This document shows, in pieces, positions 1 to 8,712 of a stretch of DNA of 19,679 bases. Source of the stretch: Phanerodontia chrysosporium (taxonomy: Eukaryota > Basidiomycota > Agaricomycetes > Polyporales > Phanerochaetaceae); the NCBI GenBank assembly GCA_001910725.1, contig MJGA01000124.1, positions 1 through 19,679 of the forward strand, in the 5' to 3' direction. Position 1 is the first letter of the stretch. Each line of letters begins with the position of its first letter. The notes under the pieces were generated by a model, which was not told where the DNA came from, made no database searches, and was given only the letters and a program-made list of their open reading frames with translations. A program made the translations under genes and the position numbers.

Positions 1-2538
1 AGCCTGCCTAGGGGAGCGGAGTGGAAATGCGAGACGTTCACCTGCACAGGAGACGTCATAGATAAGAAGACAGGGCTGAAGAAAGTACAAACCTTCGACT
101 TATGGAAGCGCGACCCTGTGGAATGTATCAAAGAGCTTCTCAGTAACCCAACATATCAGGAATATATCGGTACGCGTCGGAACCACAGTTCGAAGATTTC
201 GAGGGGACAAAGCCAATAGTCGATGAGATGTGACAGCTGAGTGGTGGCCAGAGATTGAGGTTAGTGTCCTAAGCATGTATCGCTACACAGATTTGCTCAC
301 CGACTGGTGCGCAGAAACGACTTCCCGCTGGTGCTGTTGTTGCGCCTGTCATTCTGTCGTCCGACAAGACGCAGTTATCAGCCTTCAGTGGTGATAAAGC
401 TGCTTGGCCTGTGTACCTTAGCCTGGGCAACATCTCGAAAGATATTCGACGCTCACCATCCTCCCATTCCATGATTCTCCTTGGCTATCTGCCCGTCACG
501 AAGATGGCTTGCTTTACTAAGGGTGCACGTCAACTGGCATGCTATCAACTGTTCCACGACTGCATGCGGGCACTGTTGCGACCTCTCGTGAAGGCTGGGC
601 TCGAGGGCGTGGACATGGTATGTGCGGATGGCTTTATCCGTACCGTATATCCCATTCTTGCAGCCTACATCGCCGACCATCCGGAGCAGTGCTTGGTAGC
701 CTGTGTGAAGGAGAACCGCTGTCCCAAGTGCCTTACACGTAGCCAAGACCGCGGTACAGGGATCGGGAAGCACGCACGTTGGCGCAACCACAAGCAGACG
801 GCAGAGAAGTTGAGGAGAGCAGTGAAAGGAGAGGCGCCCACTGGCTTTGATGAAGATGGCCTGCGCGCGGTCAACCCCTTCTGGTCGCAACTTCCCCATG
901 CCGACATTTTTCACTTGTATACACCCGATATATTGCACCAGCTCCACAAAGGGATGTTCAAGGACCATGTCGTGAAGTGGGCATCTGCTTGCGTTCCGAG
1001 GGCGACAAGGAGGTCGATGCGAGGTTCAAGTGTATGCCGGCACATCCAGAGCTTCGCCATTTTCATCAGGGCATCTCGCTTATTTCTCAGTGGACGGTAC
1101 AGAGCACAAGAACATGGAGAAGGTGTTTCTAGGCGTTATTTCTGGTGCGGCGCCTCGCGAAGTCATTCTTGCCGTGCGCGGACTCCTGACTTCATCTACT
1201 ACGCCCACTTTGAGTCACACACTGAGGCTTCACTCTTGTCTCTCGATGCCGCCTGGTCCAGTTTCACAAGTACAAGTCGTCATTCATCAAGCATTACACG
1301 CTATCGAAAGCGAAGCGAAAGCGTGGGCGAACTTCAACGGGATCCGAAGCTTCATGCCATGGATCACTACCTCCGATCTATCCGGCTGCTGGGATCTGCT
1401 CCGGGTTACAACACTGAAGGTACGGAACGTCTCCACATCGACTTCGCAAAGAACGCCTATCGTGCAGGGAACAAGAAGGACTACATCAAGCAGATGTGTC
1501 AATGGCTAGATCGACAGGAGGCCGTCCACCGCTTCAAGATCTACTTGGACTGGCGACAAGGGCTACCCTCTCGGACCCCAGAAGCTGAGCAAGTACTCAA
1601 CGGCATTGGTAAGGACAGGCCGAGCAACACTGCAGCTCAAGACACGCCGGCGCCGGAGCAAGAGGACTCTTTTCGCATCCCGTCGTGCACTGGTATCAAT
1701 GCTGGCTGCGATTACAAGTTCGCTAAACGCCCCGCCTATCCTCGAATGAAAGCATCCGAGGTTTCTGAGGCCTTCGGTGCTCCCGATCTTTCATGGTACC
1801 TCGAGGAATACTTGCGAGCAAAGGCGTCCTCCGCTCCGAGCGCCGGTCGTCGACTCCATGCCCGAACTCTCGGCGATGTCCCCAGATACTCGGATCGGCG
1901 TGTACAAGCAGGTGCGCTTCAGCTTGCCTGCCATGTGTCAGGTGTCAAGGCACGTCGTTCTCGACGCTGTACATGCCACTCCGTCCAAGGGAAACGAAGT
2001 CGGCGGTGTGGAGATAGAGACCAAATCCGTGCAGTTCTCAACCGTCCTTGCCTATCGGCATTTACGGCCAACAGAGGGTAACGACACTCGGACACGCGAC
2101 GCAGCGCAAGTGCGTGCTGAAGGTATGACCACTAGCGATACATGTTGGATATCGGGAGAAGCTCATACCTGTCATCTCATAGACCTTTCCGTAGGGCGTG
2201 TCAAAGCGATATTCAATGCGCCGGATGCATGGTTACAGCTAGCCCCACTCCCTCTCGTCTATATGGAGTGGTTTACGCCGCTGAATACCTTCGATTCAGA
2301 TATGGGTATGTTCACTGTCACGGAGTCCATGTCTCGCACGTACCGCGGCTATCGCAGCATATCCGTCATATCTATCACGGACATTGTTCGCACCTGTCAT
2401 CTCATTCCTCGGTGGGGCAAGCGACTGGATCCTGCGTGGTCTCAGGATGAGATCTTCGAATTATGTAAACACTTCTACCTCAATCCCTACCTCCGTCATT
2501 CTGACTTCGTATTGCTTCGGTTTTTACACAAAGAATAG
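1..2538 (+). pseudogene. Plavaka-type (CACTA-like) transposase, frame-broken, 5' end outside window
   Basis: This is a transposase of the Plavaka group of fungal CACTA/KDZ-like DNA transposons, which would cut and paste its own element. Signature stretches appear in the usual order: LWKRDPVECIKEL (about 100-140), PVILSSDKTQLSAFSGDK (about 345-397), VYLSLGNISKDIRR (411-452), VCADGF and CLVACVKENRCPKCL (about 620-735), DIFHLYTPDILHQLHKGMF (about 902-960), GYNTEGTERLHIDFAKNAYR (about 1404-1463), and the C-terminal LNPYLRHSDFVLLRF near 2480-2523. A short intron probably lies near 269-302. The reading frame changes about nine times (near 165, 231, 995, 1095, 1190, 1262, 1290, 1340 and 1860), and a stop follows at 2536-2538. 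As assembled it cannot encode a full protein. It is either an old inactive copy or an active one with assembly deletions. Family assignment is confident; the N-terminal part lies outside the window. Confidence 0.9.
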
Positions 2539-2639
2539 TCTTTACACCATCTTGTGACATGTCTACCTCTACACACAAGTACTCCGAAGTGCGACGTAGA
2601 CCCTGCATTGGCTACCTACCACTACCGAGTCTGGGCGGG

Positions 2640-2790
2640 AGCTACCGGCTCTCCAGGTCTCGGGTAGCAGATGGCCGCCTACGTAGCTGACCGCCTTTTC
2701 CTGATGGAGGTCTGAGCAAGGTAGCCAGCTCGAAATTTTCTGTAGCGGCAGGGGAAGCGGCCTTGAAGGGGAAGCGGCCTTGACTTTTCA
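2640..2790. repeat. Possible 3' subterminal repeats of the Plavaka element
   Basis: Just after the transposase stop, short motifs recur in both orientations: GCTACC at about 2641, GGTAGC at about 2664 and 2719, and CTGTAGCGG at about 2741. A 16-base unit, GGGGAAGCGGCCTTGA, is present twice in tandem (about 2753-2784). CACTA-like elements carry such subterminal repeats and terminal inverted repeats. The other end lies outside the window, so the boundary and target duplication cannot be tested. Confidence 0.3.
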
Positions 2791-4220
2791 GAAGTGCGGT
2801 TTTGCCGTGCCTGCCTGCACGCATCCTGCGTAATTCCCATTGACTACACGCGGCCCCATGTCCGCATATATAGGGCGTGCGCGCGTACAAACGTGCCAGA
2901 AACTTCTCAACTGTCGTCCGTCGTACCCGGCTTCCCAAGACTCTGCGAATATTTCTATGAGGCTTGGGCGCGGTGAACGGCGTATGCGTCTTCGTCGTAG
3001 AACGTCGCAGGCACCTTCTCTCTCGTTGCACTACTTATCTGTGCCCATCTCTCAGGTTCCCCTAGCTCTACGCTGTCCGACCATGGTATCTGCGCTGCTC
3101 CAAGCACGACATGCCGCAGTGGATGGCACGAGAAGGACAGACCGCTGGCGCTAGTACACCAGGTGAGCAGTACATTCTCGAGATCGCAGCACACGCACGC
3201 ATGATGCCCTACATACCGACATCGTCCGACTGGCGTCAGCCAGACTTGAGGACCTACGATCACTTCTGACCACTCTAAGGCTTCTGTGGCGTCTTCTGTG
3301 AGCTGACGGCCTCTAAATTCAGGAGCAGGCAGCCAGGGTCATCACTAGCGTCTCGCGCGTGAGTATCATATTTGCTTATCATGGGGCGAAATACTCACCA
3401 GTGGCGATATATACCCTTCTGCTCGTAGTCTCCGACAAGCGGCGACATATCCGAACTCAACTGTACACCTGCCAGACAGGGGTAGCCATGGAGACCTCTG
3501 CCTGCCGTCCTGATCGCATGGTAACTTAAAGTACGTTAGCAATATTGTCTCCTACGTTTTCGAATATGGGCTGTGCGACCTACTCTTTGCGATATGTTGC
3601 TCGGAGGAACGTCGTGCGCCCGCTTACGAGAGGATTCTTGCCCTTTTGGGTGCTTACGTGATCCGGTATTTTCCGGGGCGCCCGTCCGAGGTAGCTGCTG
3701 CTCGCTGAGCTCGTTCGTCCTGCCGCTGGGTGCACATGTTCAGGCGCTGATACTCGTCGTTCCAGATATCCTGTCGGCGCAGGACCCTTGGCTACTGCTC
3801 AGTTGCCCGCTGAGGATGGTCGCCTCGTCCGTCGAGTTAATGTCGAATCATTGCGACATCTCCAAACCGGTGCGTCTCTCTTAGCTATGCCGCGACACTG
3901 ATTACTTATTCTCGCACCGCAGTCTAGTCGCAAGTGACGGTGTACCGCAGCCTCCCTGGGGACAACGTCATGGGGCATTACGCGGAGGAACTTTGCACAA
4001 GGGCCCGACAGTGTCTGCTTTTGCCCGCGACATATCTCCCACAAGCCTCAACCGGCCTTGTAGAATCCAGGATTTAGGCAGCAGTTGTCGCAACTTTCAA
4101 CGGTGAGATGAAGACACGATGCTAACCAACCGCTTATTTGTATGGTCTCCAAGCCGTGCTGGGGCGATCCATTCAGAAACTCGCGGTCATGATCTGTCGA
4201 ACTGCGCCGCCCCGCCCGCT
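2791..4220. other. Gene-poor spacer; one short coding-like remnant
   Basis: About 1.4 kb without a convincing gene. Frames on both strands are short and overlap each other with no recognisable motif. The only protein-like stretch is a 52-codon frame at 3111-3269 (+). It reads MPQWMAREG, then EQYILEIAAHARMMPYI, then SDWRQPDLRTYDHF before a stop, and is open upstream to about 3065. Its composition suggests a piece of a real protein, but I do not recognise the family. The spacer may be debris of an older insertion. Confidence 0.4.
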
Positions 4221-5195
4221 ATGCGCAGTTCAGCTCTCTTCACCGCCTCCTTTGTGCTCCTCGCACTGCGAGGTCCTTACGCGATGGAGATACCTACAGG
4301 TAATGTCGATGTCCGCGCTGACGCGGCCGTCGACAAGGTACACGAATTCTCCGGTTGCCGCCCAACCTCGCTGACCGCTCGCGTACACAGGGCGCCGATA
4401 TAGCGCACTTGCCATCCACCAATAGCACGCTTGTAAAGCGTGCGTCGCCGCCGTACATCGCCGACTGCACTCTGTGCGTCTGCACCACGCTGCCCTCGCA
4501 CACTGCCCGTACTCACACGCTCTTCTGCCCAGGTTCCCAAACACATGCAATAAGAGGTGCTATTGCGTCTTCTGTGCGTGGGTCCCTTGCATTTAGGCAT
4601 CGCTCCTGATGACAGAGCTGCGCACAGGTCATCAGGGTGGCTGCGATACGCGCGCGGCGGCCTGGACCGTCACCGTGAACCATAACTCCGGCATGCGCAG
4701 CAAGAGCGAGTGCGGGCGCTTCAGCACGAACAAGTGCAGCACCAAGCGCTACTGCGCAGACTAGGACTGCGATGAGCAGCTGAACAACATGAACAATGAG
4801 GGTGAGTGTGCCCTGCGCCTTGCGCCAGTCGGCGTCGGTTCGCTGACCTTGATCCTCACCCACAGGTGGCGCCAATGCCGCGACGCACTGCATGTCCCGC
4901 ACCGAGAACCGCGGTACGTTCTATCTTACCCACCTACATCAAGCTCAAGACCGGCCGCTAACAAGTCGTGCGCCGAGGCGAAGGCACTGCGTGGTCTACC
5001 TACATCAGTTGGGTTACCTTCCTGATTTCCATCCCCGCACACTCGGTCGACGGAGACATCCGTGGCACTGGACGCATCGCTGACGGTACAAAGATTGAGG
5101 TCGAGCTATGTGCGTTGTCTCTCCCCTTTTCACCACCGCGCATGCGCTGACATAGTTCTCCAGTGATCCCTCTCGGCCCGATCTGCGCGAGTTGA
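4221..5195 (+). pseudogene. Secreted NucA/NucB-family nuclease, copy 1, with in-frame stop
   Basis: This is a relative of the NucA/NucB DNases, small secreted nucleases that degrade extracellular DNA. Best exon model: 4221-4337, 4391-4473, 4533-4573, 4628-4801, 4866-4913, 4978-5007, 5056-5109 and 5164-5195, or 193 codons in phase. It starts with a hydrophobic signal peptide (MRSSALFTASFVLLALRGPYA) and has a possible Kex2 site (LVKR) about 55 residues in. Then come the Cys block NTCNKRCYCVFC, the basic SKSECGRFSTNKCSTK, the acidic active-site motif DCDEQ..NEGG, TENRGEGTAW, and the C-terminal GRIADGTKIEVEL and GPICAS. A TAG at 4762-4764 interrupts the frame just before DCDE, so the product would lose the catalytic part. 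Two introns end in GAG rather than CAG/TAG. Copy 2 on the other strand is intact, which makes this one a decayed duplicate. A sequencing error at the stop is the alternative. Confidence 0.8.
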
Positions 5196-5573
5196 CGAGT
5201 CGCGGGCTCCACGGTCTGCCGTGCACCCATCACGCTGACTACGCCGGGCGTCGCGCAAAAAGCGATTCGCCAGCAATAAGCGTGGCGTGTATGGGACGAC
5301 GGAGGGCGGATTCAGCTACGTGCGCAAGCAGCGAACCGATTGGGCTCGGAGTATCGCAGTATTGTAACGTAGCGAATGATCCTAAACATGGAATGGTGCT
5401 TCATCGGCTTGTGAGTGGCGGAACCGAGACAGACGTGCCTCGCAACTTGTCATGAGACGCATGGAGAACAAGGTGGACATCCAGAAAACTCATTGCATTA
5501 CCGCCGCAGGACATGGATACGATACAAAGCTATTCACAGCGCTGGAGTAAAGCTTGTACACACTCGCCTACCA
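5196..5573. other. Spacer, no gene seen
   Basis: This 378-base stretch lies between nuclease copy 1 and the F-box/LRR remnant. Open frames on both strands are short and show no motif, signal peptide or splice-consistent extension. I see nothing functional here. Confidence 0.5.
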
Positions 5574-6027
5574 TCATGCCTGACTGCCACCCTTTATCAC
5601 ACCCGCGCTCTGCGCCTGTACCTTCTCGCGGGCCTCCTCGACCAGCGCCAGCCACCTCTCAACGCCGATGTGGGAGCTCGTGTACAAAATCTCCATTCTG
5701 GAATGCGCGGACCATGAACTCTGCGACCCTAGCGATCTCGCCTTGGAGAGGTGACGCGCCAAGGTCGACGCGCTGCAGCCGACACTGCCCTGCCGTTGTT
5801 CTCCACAGAGAGGCCGAGCTTGGCAAGGTGCTGCGCGCCACGCATGAGCTTCGGGAGTGCGTCGAGGCCGACATGCGGCATGGTGCGCCCGGTGCGCTCT
5901 CCAAGTGCGAACCGCCGTACGTGCGGCCAGCCTGCCAGGAGCGCCACTACACCGTCGGGCGCAATGTGCATCGTGGATGCAGCCAACGCAAAGTCCCGCA
6001 CGGGCAGGGCGCGCAGCGGCACGAGGT
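5574..6027 (-). pseudogene. C-terminal remnant of F-box/LRR protein
   Basis: Read on the minus strand, this matches the last quarter of the F-box/LRR protein encoded at 8713-10506. LRALPVRDFALAAS, VVALLAGWPHVRRFALG, and DALPKLMRGAQHLAKLGL correspond to LRALPMYGFNVPA, VRALLVSWHRVRRLDLG, and GVLPDLVRNSPHLKDIGL in the intact gene. EFMVRAFQN and MEILYTSSHIGVERW then correspond to KFLVRAFPN and AEILWYGKHEISFVE. The match ends abruptly near 6027, upstream of which the DNA becomes AT-rich and non-coding, so the N-terminal three quarters are missing. Two frame changes occur, near 5830-5780 and 5705, both in the +1 (or -2) sense. It cannot make an F-box protein and is best read as a truncated duplicate. 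Similarity was judged by eye. Confidence 0.75.
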
Positions 6028-6185
6028 GATATACACGCATATATCAATTCTCAAACACTGTTTACATTGAATTTGTATATTTTACCACCTGTTCAAGTCA
6101 TGGGCCTCCACATGCTGCGAGCATTGCCATCCTCTCACAAGCGAAAGCCGCAGCATGACGGTAGGGTCGTGCACCTCTGGTCAGC

Positions 6186-7428
6186 TTACTGCTGGCGAAT
6201 GCCGTCTGTTGCTGCGGTGGTCGAGTTTGGCTGCACCGGCGGCGGACACACGGTTGTGCGCGCCCTTCGGTAGCTCGCACAGATGGGACCAGCGGGGTTC
6301 TCTACATGTGTAGTTGAGCCATCCTGTGCCAAACTATGATAGGAAGAGAGACACGTACGAAGCTCAACCCAGATCTTTGTGCCATCCGTGATGCGGCCGG
6401 AAGAGCCGTAATCTATGTACGAGTAAAGTGAGCATGAGGATGCCATAAGAAACTGATGAGCGGCGTACTGATAAAAGTTGACCACGCGCTACCTTCGCCT
6501 ATACACAGTCATACTGTTAGCTATCGTCGACGGGCGCACATACCGAGGATACGCACCGCGGTTCTCATCCCGGCCCATGCACCGCGTCGCAGCATTAGCA
6601 CCGCCTACCAAACCATTAGTATCCAACATACAGGTCTTTGGAAGAGGTACCCACCCTCGTCGTTCGTGTTCTTTGGCTGTTCATCACAGTCCTGACCTAC
6701 CAGTATGCATGCGTCCATTAATAGCCGAAAATATACAAACCACCGACGAAACGCGCACTGGGAGTAGGGTTCGGCGGCCACGCTCCTGTCTTTGTGCTGC
6801 ACTTGTTTGGGCTGATGCGCCCGCACTCGGACTTGCCTCGCTGACCTGCCGTGCGGTTCACGGTGACACCCCAGAACGCCGAGTTGCGGTCTGTTCCGGT
6901 CTTGTGACCTGCGCACCGGTCTGTCAGTATTGATGACTGGTGCAGTGTAAATAAACGTACAGAAGACGTAGTAGCACCAATTTTCGCAGACGTTGGGGAA
7001 GGAGCCACTGGACGGGCGATGATCAGTCTGTCTTTGGTTACAGTGTCCATGTGGAAGCTCACGCTGCACAGGGAACGGTGTACGTTGGCGTTGCGACTGC
7101 ATTGGTGACGGTTGAGTTGGCATATATGCTACAGTTGAAAAGGATAGTTCTGTCAGCATTAGCGTGCCGCACATGTCGCATAAGCATACTCACATAGGTT
7201 CAGGAGTAGTTGCTGTGGGCTGCAGTACAGCCTGGTCCTCTGGCATGTCAAGCATATGTTCAAAGCATTCTTCTCCTGCACACTGGACAAAAACGTATCA
7301 CAATCTCGACGTCAGATGAACCGCTTCCTGGTGAATGTACGGCATACCTCGTCGCCCGCCAACGCTGCAAACGCCGTGCTCGACCAGAGCAGCAGGGTCA
7401 CAAGCATATAAAACGCACTGGTAAGCAT
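6186..7428 (-). CDS. Secreted NucA/NucB-family nuclease, copy 2, intact
   Basis: This is a predicted extracellular DNase of the NucA/NucB family. The ten-exon model on the minus strand (7428-7348, 7282-7194, 7128-7063, 7007-6961, 6908-6748, 6691-6655, 6604-6557, 6498-6469, 6412-6359, 6301-6186) joins in phase to 729 nt, 242 residues plus stop. Features in order: signal peptide MLTSAFYMLVTLLLWSSTAFA; a short acidic, Cys-containing pro-region; a TANSTV-like linker; the Cys block NVCENWCYYVFC; VTVNRTAGQRGKSECGR; the probable catalytic acidic motif DCDEQPKNTNDEGG; DENRGEGSAW; GRITDGTKIWVEL; and PAGPICAS with a 28-residue Pro/Thr-rich tail. The order DxDE, EGG, NRGxGSxW, DGTxI is the hallmark of the family. 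Many cysteines fit an oxidised, secreted protein. Intron phases match copy 1, and three exons (48, 30 and 54 nt) have the same lengths. The donor of the fifth intron (GTCGGT) is the weakest choice. Confidence 0.82.
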
Positions 7429-7464
7429 GGCGCAAATGTGGGACTCACGCAGCTGCCGGCAAAC

Positions 7465-7473
7465 ATTTAAATA
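7465..7473 (-). promoter_or_regulatory. TATA-like box of nuclease copy 2
   Basis: On the minus strand the sequence reads TATTTAAAT, 37-45 bases upstream of the ATG at 7428. The position fits a core promoter with a short leader. It is found by sequence only. Confidence 0.45.
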
Positions 7474-7500
7474 GCTCGAGAGGCTTGCGCGACAGCGGGC

Positions 7501-8034
7501 ATGCTGCGACTGCGGACAGCGGCGGGTCACAATTGCATGGACGGGTGGGAGCTGACCCCGGGAGGCTGCGCTCGGCAAACAGAGTCTCTGTATTGTCGTT
7601 GGAAGGCAGTGGCGTGTGCGAAATGGAAGAATCACGCACGACATACAACATGCATGCTTGGTGATGCTTCTTTGTCGGGTCGCGGAGGTGCACCCATTCG
7701 TGGGAGTTACAGTCTGGCTTGCTACAGAAACTCTGGATATGATGTGTGTATAGATCTCGGCATCACATGTGCAAAGCAGAATCGTTGCGCACCAAAAGAC
7801 GAAGGCGACGGCGACGCGCTTCAAACCTGGTACACAACCATGCCAGCGCCAAACGGGACAGCGTGAGTGGTAGAACGGGCTGTGTAGGCCACACTGAGCA
7901 CTATATCACACATTGGTGGATACAGTGCTGTCATGTGGAGCGTTAGGCGAGGCGATGGAGAATGGCTCGGCGGCGGCGGAAGCGCACCTGCGAGGGCATC
8001 GACCACGGGAATGGTGAGCAAGACTGGGATCGTG
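7501..8034 (+). CDS. Possible cysteine-rich protein of unknown family, doubtful
   Basis: An open frame runs 7501-7866 and is rich in cysteine (nine in 121 codons), with phrases such as CMDGWELTPGGCAR and SGYDVCIDLGITCAKQNRC. A good donor (GTGAGT at about 7864) and an acceptor near 7924 would join it in phase to a second block reading MWSVRRGDGEWLGGGG, up to another donor at about 8022. Farther right, VIFERPTRSEVYEVYFDHNG (about 8078-8137) and VRYIDHPDSVYSSPERNGC (about 8357-8413) also look protein-like but do not join in one frame. No signal peptide is seen at the chosen start, and the opposite strand offers competing frames with hydrophobic starts. I do not recognise the family. This may be a broken gene spanning 7501-8420 or chance. 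Confidence 0.25.
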
Positions 8035-8419
8035 ACAGTCAAAGCCATTGATTGAAAGTTCCTGATACTACAGCAAGGGCGTCATTTTCGAAAGACCGAC
8101 TAGGTCAGAGGTGTACGAGGTTTACTTCGATCACAATGGTTCTCTGGGAGTGGGTGGGCCTTCAACGAGTAAGCGTTGGGGCTCGGGACCAACATGATTA
8201 CGTTGCGCAGAGCACAAAGCCGTTTGTTTCTGAATATGTGTAGATGATCTATGTGAAGTATTTCATTTCTATAGCGCATCCGGCCGTTCTTGTCAACGTT
8301 AGCTCTGCGGTGCAGCTGCTCAGCGCTCAGGAGACGCACCTATTGTCCTGCGGGTCCGCTACATAGACCACCCTGATTCCGTCTACAGTTCACCAGAGCG
8401 CAATGGGTGCAAGGTGAAT

Positions 8420-8712
8420 GTCAAGCTTGCGTGTCGTCGATGGCGGCGGATTCATGGATTATTTAATTTTGCTGGGATATCCGCCACGTGGATTTAACGT
8501 GGAAGGATCGACAGGTCTCGATGAGACCGTGTGCCAATGCCACACGAAAACAAGCTCTGCACAACACTCAAATTGCCTTGTTCCTCGCCCAAACCTGCAA
8601 ATATAAGGTAATATTTGATTCTTGTCGCTGGTCTCAACTAGCAGGAGTAGTGGTATCGTCCAGGAGATACAGTATGGGCTCTCTCCCTGATTCCAATTCG
8701 CTCGCCTCGTCT
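8420..8712. other. Spacer downstream of the F-box/LRR gene
   Basis: Non-coding by appearance. It is AT-richer than its surroundings and holds no recognisable motif. It would contain the 3' end and terminator of the F-box/LRR gene, which is read leftwards, but no precise polyadenylation signal can be assigned. Confidence 0.4.

Noticed and set aside
453..968. 171-codon frame on the minus strand
   Set aside because: It is antisense to the well-recognised transposase and contains no motif of its own.
2160..2410. Repeated string CCTGTCATCTCAT at about 2168 and 2393
   Set aside because: Both lie inside the transposase C-terminal coding region and encode the short TCHLI peptide twice. The flanks are unrelated, so it is probably coincidence rather than a repeat element.
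3573..3884. 103-codon plus-strand frame with several Cys
   Set aside because: There is no signal peptide, motif, plausible splice sites or promoter, and its composition does not stand out from the other frames there.
5513..6070. 185-codon plus-strand frame
   Set aside because: It is antisense to the F-box/LRR remnant, whose match to the intact gene fixes the minus strand as the meaningful one.
7312..7824. 170-codon minus-strand frame starting with a hydrophobic MKRVAVAFVFWCATILL segment
   Set aside because: The signal-like start is antisense to a Lys/Glu-rich stretch. The part of this frame that is real is the internal MLTSAFYMLV start at 7428, which belongs to nuclease copy 2.
7821..8048. 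75-codon minus-strand frame beginning MALTVTIPVLLTIPVV, like a signal peptide
   Set aside because: It is short and ends without further exons or a recognisable mature domain. It may be chance, being antisense to a Thr/Lys/Val/Gly-rich stretch.
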